DNA of 7,653 bases. It comes from Synergistaceae bacterium (GTDB lineage Bacteria > Synergistota > Synergistia > Synergistales > Aminobacteriaceae). Position numbers and translations under genes: made by a program. A model generated the notes under the pieces. That model had not been told where the DNA came from, did not search any database, and saw only the letters and a program-made list of their open reading frames with translations. Of this stretch, positions 1 to 6,422 are shown in pieces (positions within the stretch are counted from its first letter, which is position 1; each line of letters starts with the position of its first letter). The DNA lies in contig JAFRSL010000135.1 in NCBI GenBank assembly GCA_017427625.1, positions 1 through 7,653 of the forward strand, written 5' to 3'.

Positions 1-1
1 G

Positions 2-2434
2 CCAAGCTACAATTACGTTTGGCACGCAGACCCTCAGCACCCTGCAGAATACTGGACGCTCGGCATCAATGGGACGGAAGAGCTTGACGCGGACGCATAT
101 GAGGCGGCAATCACTGACACGAACAACGGCCTCTATATTGCCCGCGATGTCCGCTACACTCCGAACACTCTGGACTTCAACACCTCCAACACAGCGAGGA
201 AGGACGAGGACACAGAGTATGTTGTGTACTACGACACGTCATCATCGGCAGTCGCAGAGGCAATCGCGGCATTAGGCACGACATACGGCTCGGCCTACAG
301 CACGGACAAGTACATCTTCGCTACGCTCCCAATGCAGATGGGCGGAATGGGCGGCGGCGGAACTTTCCCGGGCGGCGGCACAATGCCCAGCGGTGATATT
401 CCAGGCGGCGGCGGAATGCCAAGCGGTGATATGCCAGGAACTCCTCCCGGCGGCTTTACGAGAATGCCAGTGATGGTTGCGGCAGCTTCGGAAAGCTCAA
501 TCGCGGCCATGTCAACAATGACTCACTCGGCTTCGGACGCTTACAACAATCCCGTCCTCCACATAACCGAGCCTGGAACGTACAGGATTTCTGGAGAGTG
601 GCACGGTCAGATCTGGGTTGAGGCCGGAGCAAAGGCAAAGCATAAAGTAACGTTAATCCTCAACGGCGTTGAAGTGAGCTGTGATGTGGCACCCGCGATC
701 GTGTTCTACAAGGTCTACAAGTGGGCGGAAGATAACGGCTACGATGACCAGTCAACACTAACAGCCAATGACCTCTGGAAGACTCTCAGCGATGAGATGG
801 TCAGCTCTGACGGAAGTTACCAAGTTGGAGCGATCGTTGAGATTGCTGACGGTACGACAAATACCTTCACGGGCGCGAACACATACAGGATACTCGAACT
901 TTCGCCGAAACTTGACGATGACACAGACCTTCCGAAATACGATGCCTCTGAAATCGGGAGCAACATCTCGGCACAGCAGAAGATGTATAAGCTCGATGGA
1001 GCGTTCCATTCACGCCGGACGATCGTAATCGGCGGAGGTTCAGCGGGAACAGGGACACTCAATATCACGTCAACGACATGCGAGGGGCTTGATTCCGAGA
1101 TGCACATGCTGATTGACGGCGGGGTAATCACTGTCTCAGCACCTGATGACGGCATCAACGTGAACGAGGACAATGTGTCGGTCTTCACGATGAACAGCGG
1201 TACTCTCAATGTGAGTTCAACGAATGCTGACGGAATCGACTCGAACGGCTGGATTGCGTTCAACGGCGGAACACTGAGCATCGTGGCGGGAAGTCAGAGG
1301 CAGAACTCGGCAGGCGAAGCAGGAATTGACGCAGAGAATGGCGTATACATTTACGACTCGAACGCTTACACATGGACTGCGGCAAGCGGTAGCGGTGGCA
1401 ATGTGCCTGTCAACCCGACTAGCCCCGACGTACCTGTCAACCCGACAAGCCCTGACGTGCCTGTTATCCCGACGAGCCCTGATGTGCCGGTCAACCCGAC
1501 AAGCCCTGACGTGCCTGTTATCCCGACGAGCCCTGATGTGCCGGTCAATCCGACGAGCCCTGATGTGCCGGTCAGACCAACAAGTCCTGACGTGCCTATC
1601 AACCCGACAAGCCCAGACGTACCTGTTATCCCGACAAGCCCTGATGTTCCGGTCAGGCCAACGAGTCCCGATGTACCTGTTATCCCGACGAGTCCCGACG
1701 TACCTGTCAGACCAACGAGTCCTGATGTACCTGTCAACCCGACAAGCCCTGACGTGCCTGTCAATCCGACGAGTCCTGACGTGCCTGTTATCCCGACAAG
1801 TCCTGATGCACATTACACTCCGACGGTCCCCGATGCTCCATCTACGTCAACAACTCTGACGAAACCTACTGTGAGCGTCGAGGAAGTCAGCGACACAGTC
1901 CGCGAATTACTGGATCTCGCAAACGCCGTTGTTGTGGAACTCCCATCCTCATCATCGGGAACGTCAAGAACTGTCTCGGATATTCCGTCAAGCCAGCTCA
2001 GCGCGATCGAAGCACAGGGCCGTGAAGTTGCGTTAGTGCTTCCTGAAATCACGGTTACGACAGCGGCAATAAACGTCTTCGGTGTCAGTCTCGACAACCT
2101 TGCGCCCGGAACAGTGATATTCCTCGATATGACGATGAGGGCTGCAACAGCCTCAAACGCGCAGGTGATGCCTTCGGTCAGTGCGGCGGAAGACTACACA
2201 GACAAGTACACATTCCTCGACGATGACGGCAATGAAGTCTACGCAGTCCCGTCAAACCGTCATGTGAACGCTGCGGCCTACCTTGAACCGAGCTATGTGT
2301 ATTCGCCCGTAATCACAACCAGCGGAAACAGCAGTGAACCAACAGGAGTCGGAAGTTCAAGCGGAGGTTGCAGTACAGGTTTCAGCGCGGCGATACTCAT
2401 TGCTGGCCTCGCACTCCTTAGACGTAAGAAGTAA
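2..2434 (+). CDS. Synerg-CTERM surface protein with Cthe_2159-like carbohydrate-binding domain and PTSPD repeat stalk (5' partial)
   Basis: The frame is open from base 2, so the start and any signal peptide lie upstream; 810 residues are visible. A GTG at 224 is in frame, but the coding sequence clearly continues before it (for example TEYVVYYDTSS), so it is not the start. Order of parts (residue 1 at base 2): an unrecognised segment 1-110; a Gly/Met/Pro-rich linker 111-151; a domain from about 182 to 460 with short beta-helix-like turns (GTYRISGEW, GTLNITSTTCEGLDSE, GGVITVSAPDDGINVNED, GTLNVSSTNADGIDSNG) resembling the Cthe_2159 carbohydrate-binding family; a 9-residue repeat stalk 471-614; a C-terminal module about 621-778; and the sorting tail. 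I infer an exported, envelope-anchored protein that holds a glycan-binding domain away from the cell. The ligand cannot be read from the sequence. It has its own terminator and is separate from the downstream operon. Confidence 0.85.
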   Translation, partial: PSYNYVWHADPQHPAEYWTLGINGTEELDADAYEAAITDTNNGLYIARDVRYTPNTLDFNTSNTARKDEDTEYVVYYDTSSSAVAEAIAALGTTYGSAYSTDKYIFATLPMQMGGMGGGGTFPGGGTMPSGDIPGGGGMPSGDMPGTPPGGFTRMPVMVAAASESSIAAMSTMTHSASDAYNNPVLHITEPGTYRISGEWHGQIWVEAGAKAKHKVTLILNGVEVSCDVAPAIVFYKVYKWAEDNGYDDQSTLTANDLWKTLSDEMVSSDGSYQVGAIVEIADGTTNTFTGANTYRILELSPKLDDDTDLPKYDASEIGSNISAQQKMYKLDGAFHSRRTIVIGGGSAGTGTLNITSTTCEGLDSEMHMLIDGGVITVSAPDDGINVNEDNVSVFTMNSGTLNVSSTNADGIDSNGWIAFNGGTLSIVAGSQRQNSAGEAGIDAENGVYIYDSNAYTWTAASGSGGNVPVNPTSPDVPVNPTSPDVPVIPTSPDVPVNPTSPDVPVIPTSPDVPVNPTSPDVPVRPTSPDVPINPTSPDVPVIPTSPDVPVRPTSPDVPVIPTSPDVPVRPTSPDVPVNPTSPDVPVNPTSPDVPVIPTSPDAHYTPTVPDAPSTSTTLTKPTVSVEEVSDTVRELLDLANAVVVELPSSSSGTSRTVSDIPSSQLSAIEAQGREVALVLPEITVTTAAINVFGVSLDNLAPGTVIFLDMTMRAATASNAQVMPSVSAAEDYTDKYTFLDDDGNEVYAVPSNRHVNAAAYLEPSYVYSPVITTSGNSSEPTGVGSSSGGCSTGFSAAILIAGLALLRRKK
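371..436 (+). repeat. 33-bp tandem duplication in Gly/Met/Pro linker
   Basis: Two adjacent 33-bp units (371-403 and 404-436) encode GGGTMPSGDIP and GGGGMPSGDMP. They differ at only a few bases and keep the reading frame. They lie in a flexible Gly/Met/Pro-rich linker (332-454) before the carbohydrate-binding domain. Similar Gly/Met/Pro-rich stretches are common in Cthe_2159-like proteins, as far as I recall. Confidence 0.8.
1412..1843 (+). repeat. 27-bp in-frame tandem repeats (9-aa xPTSPDVPV, 16 units)
   Basis: Sixteen consecutive 27-bp units each encode nine residues of the form xPTSPDVPV. Units 1-14 are near perfect; unit 15 ends in DAHY and unit 16 (TPTVPDAPS) is degenerate. The first residue of units 1-15 reads N N I N I N R N I R I R N N I; most other differences are synonymous. 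Units 2-3 (1439-1492) and units 4-5 (1493-1546) are identical over 54 bp, which points to a recent duplication. The high Pro/Ser/Thr content suggests an extended stalk between the binding domain and the anchored C-terminus. Confidence 0.95.
2360..2431 (+). other. Synerg-CTERM-type C-terminal sorting signal
   Basis: The last 24 residues form a tripartite tail: SGGCSTGF with a Cys codon at 2369-2371, a hydrophobic stretch (SAAILIAGLALL) and a basic end (RRKK) directly before the stop. This matches the Synerg-CTERM protein-sorting domain known from Synergistota. By analogy with LPXTG and PEP-CTERM tails it is expected to be recognised and processed at the cell envelope. The processing enzyme is not in this window. 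Confidence 0.82.
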
Positions 2435-2455
2435 CACAATCAGTCCGGTAACAAC

Positions 2456-2493
2456 AAGTCCCAGTCAATCCAATAACAGGCTGGGGCTTTTTT
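2456..2493 (+). terminator. Rho-independent terminator after the surface protein gene
   Basis: The arms AAGTCCCAG (2456-2464) and CTGGGGCTT (2481-2489) can form a 9-bp stem with one G-T wobble around a 16-nt loop. The 3' arm runs into six T residues (2488-2493). It starts 22 nt after the stop codon and separates the surface protein gene from prfB. Confidence 0.85.
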
Positions 2494-2497
2494 CATG

Positions 2498-2506
2498 TGC
2501 TATCAT
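2498..2506 (+). promoter_or_regulatory. Possible extended -10 promoter for the prfB operon
   Basis: TGCTATCAT has the form of an extended -10 element (TG, one base, then TATCAT against the TATAAT consensus), 36 nt upstream of the prfB ATG and just after the terminator. No convincing -35 hexamer is visible at the usual spacing. The location fits, since a new transcript must begin here if the terminator works, but the motif alone is weak. Confidence 0.35.
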
Positions 2507-2541
2507 TAAGACAAAAACACAGAAAGGTCCTAACGAGCACA

Positions 2542-3652
2542 ATGAATCCCAACATAAAGACAGAACTGGAAGAACTGCATACGGCACTCACCGATTTGCA
2601 GGACAGCCTTTGACACCGACGAATTAGAAGCAAAGTCCCGAAACCTCACGGCAAAAACCTCCGAGACAAACTTCTGGAACAGCGATGACCGTGAAAGGGA
2701 AAAAGTCCTCCGCGAATTATCGGGCGTGAACTCAAAGATTGACACTCAAAAGAAGATAGCCTCAGAATATGATGATCTTGCGACGATTGAGGAGATTTTA
2801 AGTGAGACTGATGATCCTGAACTTGAGGCCGAATTTCTTGAACGTTCCGCTGAACTGAAACGCGAGATTGACCGGATTGGCCTCCTCCTCCTCCTCAATG
2901 AACCTTACGACTCATCGAACGCGATCTTGATGATCCACTCCGGCTCCGGCGGGCTTGACTCTCAGGACTGGGCGGGAATGCTCCTCCGAATGTACCTCCG
3001 ATACTGCGAGCGCGAGGGCTTCAAGGCAAAAGTCATCGAGGCTTCTGCAGATGACGGCGAAGGAATCAAGAGTGCCACGGTCATGATTGAGGGCGACTAC
3101 GCGTATGGTTTCCTGAAAGCTGAAAGGGGCGTCCACAGATTGGTCCGAATATCACCGTTCGACAGCGCGCACAGAAGACACACGAGTTTTGCGAGCGTCC
3201 TGGTATCTCCCGAATTTAGCGATGATGTTGACATTGAGATACGTCCGGAGGATCTGAAGGTCGACACATTCCGCGCATCGGGGGCAGGAGGCCAGTACGT
3301 CAACAGGACAGACTCAGCCATCAGGATCACTCACATTCCCACAGGAATCGTTGTAACGTGCCAGAACGAACGCTCACAGCACATGAACAGGGCTACGGCA
3401 ATGCACGTCCTCAAGAGCCGCCTCTTTGAGATGGCCGAGCGTGAACGCCAGGAAGAATTGTCCTCCGTTGTAGGCGAGAAGAAGGAGACAACATGGGGAA
3501 GCCAAATCCGAAGCTACGTCCTTCACCCCTACACCCTCGTCAAAGACCACAGGACGGGCTACGAGCGCGGCAACATTCAGGCAGTTCTTGACGGCGATAT
3601 AGAAGGCTTCATTATGGAGTACTTGAAGCAGAAAGCGAGACACAATGTTTAA
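2542..3652 (+). CDS. prfB: Peptide chain release factor 2 (programmed +1 frameshift)
   Basis: RF2 recognises UGA and UAA stop codons and triggers peptidyl-tRNA hydrolysis on the ribosome. The gene is in two frames. ATG at 2542 begins 23 codons (MNPNIKTELEELHTALTDLQ then DSL) ending at TGA 2611-2613. A +1 shift at CTT continues as DTDELEAKSRN from 2612 to the TAA at 3650-3652. The product is 23 + 346 = 369 aa, close to E. coli RF2 (365). The stop-codon-reading SPF motif is at residues 204-206 (3152-3160), and the catalytic GGQ is at 249-251 (3287-3295), nearly the same numbering as E. coli. A GTG at 2726 would drop a large part of domain 1 and is not the true start. The ribosome site is weak: AAAGG at 2523-2527 is 14 nt away, GAG at 2535-2537 is closer. 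First gene of the operon. Confidence 0.96.
2600..2614 (+). promoter_or_regulatory. prfB programmed +1 frameshift site (CTT TGA C)
   Basis: CTT (2608-2610) and TGA (2611-2613) followed by C (2614) form the canonical RF2 slippery site. An internal Shine-Dalgarno-like AGGA at 2600-2603 lies 4 nt before CTT, compared with 3 nt in E. coli. Known logic: when RF2 is abundant it terminates at UGA; when scarce, the ribosome slips +1 and makes more RF2, so the site is negative feedback. Confidence 0.95.
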
Positions 3653-5345
3653 GCGTATATTATTGACGTTGATGTTAATGTTTACAGTTCCTGCATATGC
3701 AGAATTTGTGCCATCACAGCCGATAATCCAGGTTCGTGAACTTCAGCCTGGAATGACCGGCCACATGCTCACTGTGCTTAAGGGTACAAAGCCGACGAAA
3801 ATCCCGGTGCGAATAGTAAGCATAATCCCTCAGAAACCAGACAAGCAATTTGCTAATCTTGTGCTGATAAAAATTCTAGGAGGCCATAAACTCGCGCAGG
3901 GAATGAGCGGTTCACCAGTCTACATAAAGGGCAGACTAGCCGGAGCAATACGAAGCGGCTGGAGGGACACAGACCACACACTCGGTGCGATGATGCCGAT
4001 CGAGTACATGTGCAAGATCCCGGATACCGACACTCACGCTCCTCAATTCGCCTCGATAAACAGCATAACAGTCTCAGGCCTAAGCGCAAACACTCCCGCA
4101 ATGTCCGAGCTTTCCCGAAAGTTGGGAGTAACTTTCACGCAGGGTATGAATGCCGGCTCAGGTACGATGTCAGAAGGTACAGTCACGGTGAATCCTGGCG
4201 ATAATATTGCAGTGATGCTGGTATGGGGTGATGTTGAGCTTGCGGCATTTGGGACGGTAACGGCGACGGACAATCACGGAAGGTTTCTAGCGTTCGGCCA
4301 TGATTTCGCCAAGCGCGGCAATGTGTTGTACCCATCGGCGGGGGCATACGTTTACGATGTTGTTGACAGCACATCATTTCCCTTCAAAATATACTCAACG
4401 CTGGGAATAAACGGCACGATAACGCAGGACAGGGAGACTGGAGTAGCAGGAAGGCTCGGTTACTATGCACCGTCAGTTTCGGGGGAGTTCGTATTTTCCG
4501 ACCTTGATCGTAAGACGGAGGAAAAGTACAGATTCCGGACGATAATGGACGAGTTTGCGACGGATGAAATTATCGAGGCAGTTTGCAAGGGACTTGCCGA
4601 AGAACTTTGGGGTCGAAAGGGTCAGGGAACGATGAGCGTAAATCTCAGGATTGACGGAAAGAATCTCCCAAACGGCTGGGCAAGGAAGGATATATTCTAC
4701 TCGGAGGAAAATATAATCAACGAGGCATTCAAGCAGTTGAAGCTGATAGTGAGCGCGTATCTGACACAGCCATTCAATGAGACGATGCCCGTTGGTTTCA
4801 GCGTGAAGGTAGAGGCGACGCAGAATCCCAGAGTATTGCTGATTGAGGATGTTGAAGCCCCAGAAGATGCGAAGCCCGGCGAGGAAATTGAAGTGTCGGT
4901 GAAATTGCGAGGCTGGAGGACGGATCCAGTAACGCGGAAGTTCAAGCTGACGATTCCCGAAGATGCGTCAGGAGTTGTCGAGCTTATAGTTCGCGGAGGG
5001 GGAACGCAGTCATTCGGCCAGGCAGGAGTCGAGGGGGGCTGGAAGTCAATCACGAGCCTTGAGAGAATGCTATCGGAGTTCAAAGCGGCAGACAGTAACA
5101 ACCAGCTAATCCTTGAGCTTAATGCAGACCGGACTGGGGACTTGGTGCGAAAGATTCAGAATGCCCGCAAGAAGGGAGCGAAGTCAAAGAGCAAGTCAGA
5201 ACGTGAACCTGATCTGCTCCCCGAAGAGGAAGAGTACCTCAGCGAGACCAAAGAACGCCGTATCAAAGAAGGGACGCTGAAGATATACAGTTCGGACTAC
5301 TATGTTGACGGCCTGATGAGACGGGTAATACATACGGAGAAATAG
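3645..5345 (+). CDS. Exported SpoIVB peptidase S55-like domain protein
   Basis: 566 aa. Residues 1-19 (MFKRILLTLMLMFTVPAYA) look like a signal peptide cleaved before EF, so the protein probably acts in the periplasm or envelope. Residues about 34-125 contain LQPGMTGHMLTVLKGTKP and GMSGSPVYIKGRLAGAI; Ser88 in GMSG is the candidate nucleophile, as in SpoIVB. Residues about 185-280 contain AAFGTVTATDNHGRFLAFGH with candidate His219, then ITQDRETGVAGRLGYY. The C-terminal part has a beta-rich region (GEEIEVSVKLRGWRTDPVTR) and a charged tail. I see no PDZ domain. This architecture is widespread in proteins annotated as S55-domain in Synergistota and some Proteobacteria; the substrate is unknown and proteolytic activity is inferred. 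The ATG overlaps the prfB stop by 8 nt, suggesting coupled translation; it sits 4 nt before tmk. Confidence 0.85.
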   Translation: MFKRILLTLMLMFTVPAYAEFVPSQPIIQVRELQPGMTGHMLTVLKGTKPTKIPVRIVSIIPQKPDKQFANLVLIKILGGHKLAQGMSGSPVYIKGRLAGAIRSGWRDTDHTLGAMMPIEYMCKIPDTDTHAPQFASINSITVSGLSANTPAMSELSRKLGVTFTQGMNAGSGTMSEGTVTVNPGDNIAVMLVWGDVELAAFGTVTATDNHGRFLAFGHDFAKRGNVLYPSAGAYVYDVVDSTSFPFKIYSTLGINGTITQDRETGVAGRLGYYAPSVSGEFVFSDLDRKTEEKYRFRTIMDEFATDEIIEAVCKGLAEELWGRKGQGTMSVNLRIDGKNLPNGWARKDIFYSEENIINEAFKQLKLIVSAYLTQPFNETMPVGFSVKVEATQNPRVLLIEDVEAPEDAKPGEEIEVSVKLRGWRTDPVTRKFKLTIPEDASGVVELIVRGGGTQSFGQAGVEGGWKSITSLERMLSEFKAADSNNQLILELNADRTGDLVRKIQNARKKGAKSKSKSEREPDLLPEEEEYLSETKERRIKEGTLKIYSSDYYVDGLMRRVIHTEK

Positions 5346-5349
5346 AGAC

Positions 5350-5982
5350 ATGGAAGCTCCTCATTTTATAACGATGGAAGGAATTGACGGCTGCGGAAAG
5401 AGCACGCAGTCAGGACGATTGGCGGAATGGCTTGAAGCGAAGACCGGCCGGAAGACAATCCGAACGTATGAGCCGGGCGGCTGGCCTGAAGGTGATTCAT
5501 TTCGTGATTTCATACTTCGTGGGAAGAAGCTCGGAGATATGACGGAGTTGATGTTGTTTCTTGCTGACAGGGCAGAACACATCAAGAGGGTGATCCTTCC
5601 TTCATTGCGTCAGGGTAACAACGTAATCTGTGAACGCTACAACGATTCGACGCTAGCGTATCAATCCAGCGGCCAGGAACTCAACCCCGCGCATGTGAGG
5701 CGGATAATAAGGGCGTGTAATTTCCCCGAACCCGATGTGTCGATACTCATGGACATTTCCCCAGAACTTGCGATGAGCCGAGTGAAGTCCCGAAGCAGTA
5801 ATCCCGACAAGTTTGAGGCTGAAGGTCTGCCATTGATGAGGACGGTATCGTCATTCTACCGTTTGATAGCGGAGGATCAGAAGGAGAAGTACATCGTCGT
5901 AAAGTGCGACGGACTGAGTGAGGATGAAGTATTTGCGTCAATGATTGCAGGTCTGGAGGGCCGTTTATGGCGATCCAGATAA
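5350..5982 (+). CDS. tmk: Thymidylate kinase (dTMP kinase)
   Basis: Phosphorylates dTMP to dTDP with ATP in the cytoplasm, an essential step toward dTTP. 210 aa, the usual family length (E. coli 213). The P-loop is GIDGCGKST at residues 11-19. EPGG is at 41-44, and the usual TMP-site DR(Y/H) motif appears as ERY at 95-97 followed by NDSTLAYQ. The lid region (about 144-157, RVKSRSSNPDKFEA) carries Arg144 and Arg148, while the P-loop lacks an Arg, which fits a bacterial (type II) enzyme. The residue before EPGG is Tyr where many homologues have Arg. A Shine-Dalgarno GGAGA (5336-5340) is 9 nt from the ATG, within the end of the preceding gene. The 3' end overlaps yaaR by 16 nt. Confidence 0.95.
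   Translation: MEAPHFITMEGIDGCGKSTQSGRLAEWLEAKTGRKTIRTYEPGGWPEGDSFRDFILRGKKLGDMTELMLFLADRAEHIKRVILPSLRQGNNVICERYNDSTLAYQSSGQELNPAHVRRIIRACNFPEPDVSILMDISPELAMSRVKSRSSNPDKFEAEGLPLMRTVSSFYRLIAEDQKEKYIVVKCDGLSEDEVFASMIAGLEGRLWRSR
5955..5960 (+). promoter_or_regulatory. Shine-Dalgarno for yaaR inside tmk
   Basis: GGAGGG lies 6 nt before the ATG at 5967 and within the tmk coding region. It fixes the yaaR start and shows that the 16-nt gene overlap is real rather than a start-site error. Confidence 0.8.
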
Positions 5983-6422
5983 AGCGAAGGGGAAACGAAC
6001 CGGCAGCTTCGTCCCAGCCGCGAATAGAATACGGAGGGCACAGTGGAAGCCACACAAGTCCCGCGAACTCAATAGCATCGTCAGCGTTTTCGTTTGATGC
6101 GGCAATGGAGGCGACGGAGCTTGAGGAACTTCTTGACCGACTCTACGAACTCTCGGACAAACTCTCAGTGTTTCCGGGCGGCCGTTTAATCGAGGAATAC
6201 CGTAATGTCCTTCACGAACTCTTGAAGCGTGCGGCAAAGGGCTTGCGAATAAAGCGTGATATGCGCTGGCGTAAGACGGACAGGAAGATGTACGTAACGA
6301 TAGAGCGTGCAGGCCAGGCGATGGAGGAATTGGAGGAGGCGTTTCTATACGAGGGCAACAAGACGAAGGCACTCGCGCTAATGGAGGAGATAAAAGGTTG
6401 CTTAATCTCGCTTCTAATGTAG
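5967..6422 (+). CDS. yaaR: YaaR family protein (DUF327)
   Basis: 151 aa, close to B. subtilis YaaR (about 146 aa). The first 45 or so residues are low-complexity and poorly conserved in appearance (rich in Ser, Ala, Gly). The rest is predicted helical: LEELLDRLYELSDKLSV, then EEYRNVLHELLKRAAKGLRIKR, a conserved-looking RKMYVTIERAGQAMEELEE at about 106-124, and the family-like end MEEIKGCLISLL. The molecular function of DUF327 is not established. Its place between tmk and holB is the same as in Firmicutes and supports the assignment. No signal peptide or membrane segment is visible. It overlaps tmk by 16 nt and holB by 25 nt. Confidence 0.85.
   Translation: MAIQIKRRGNEPAASSQPRIEYGGHSGSHTSPANSIASSAFSFDAAMEATELEELLDRLYELSDKLSVFPGGRLIEEYRNVLHELLKRAAKGLRIKRDMRWRKTDRKMYVTIERAGQAMEELEEAFLYEGNKTKALALMEEIKGCLISLLM
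6383..6389 (+). promoter_or_regulatory. Shine-Dalgarno supporting the TTG start of holB
   Basis: GGAGGAG is 8 nt from the TTG at 6398, a near-ideal site and spacing, and lies inside yaaR. No ATG in the holB frame occurs at a comparable position, so TTG is the best-supported start. Confidence 0.75.

Noticed and set aside
69..275. Small + strand open frame at the window start
   Set aside because: It lies within the surface protein gene in another frame; the translation is Thr/Arg-rich with no ribosome site.
1366..1764. Long antisense open frame across the repeats encoding a GLVGxTGTS repeat protein
   Set aside because: The 27-bp period is a multiple of three, so any frame without a stop in one unit stays open through all units. 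There is no start signal, and the sense strand has the coherent domain architecture.
1412..1843. CRISPR-like repeat array
   Set aside because: Units are contiguous with no spacers and stay in frame within a protein-coding gene.
1217..1859. Other overlapping open frames (Arg/Cys-rich) on both strands over the repeat region
   Set aside because: Same periodicity artefact; low-complexity translations with no recognisable domain.
224..2434. Surface protein starting at GTG 224
   Set aside because: The frame is open to base 2 with plausible coding sequence and no ribosome site precedes 224; the gene is simply cut by the window edge.
2542..2613. prfB as a pseudogene because of an in-frame stop
   Set aside because: The stop is exactly the conserved RF2 regulatory UGA in its canonical context, and the rest of the protein is intact.
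2726..3652. RF2 starting at GTG 2726
   Set aside because: It lacks the first part of domain 1. Coding continuity in the same frame back to 2612 and the CTT-TGA-C site show the real start is ATG 2542 with a frameshift.
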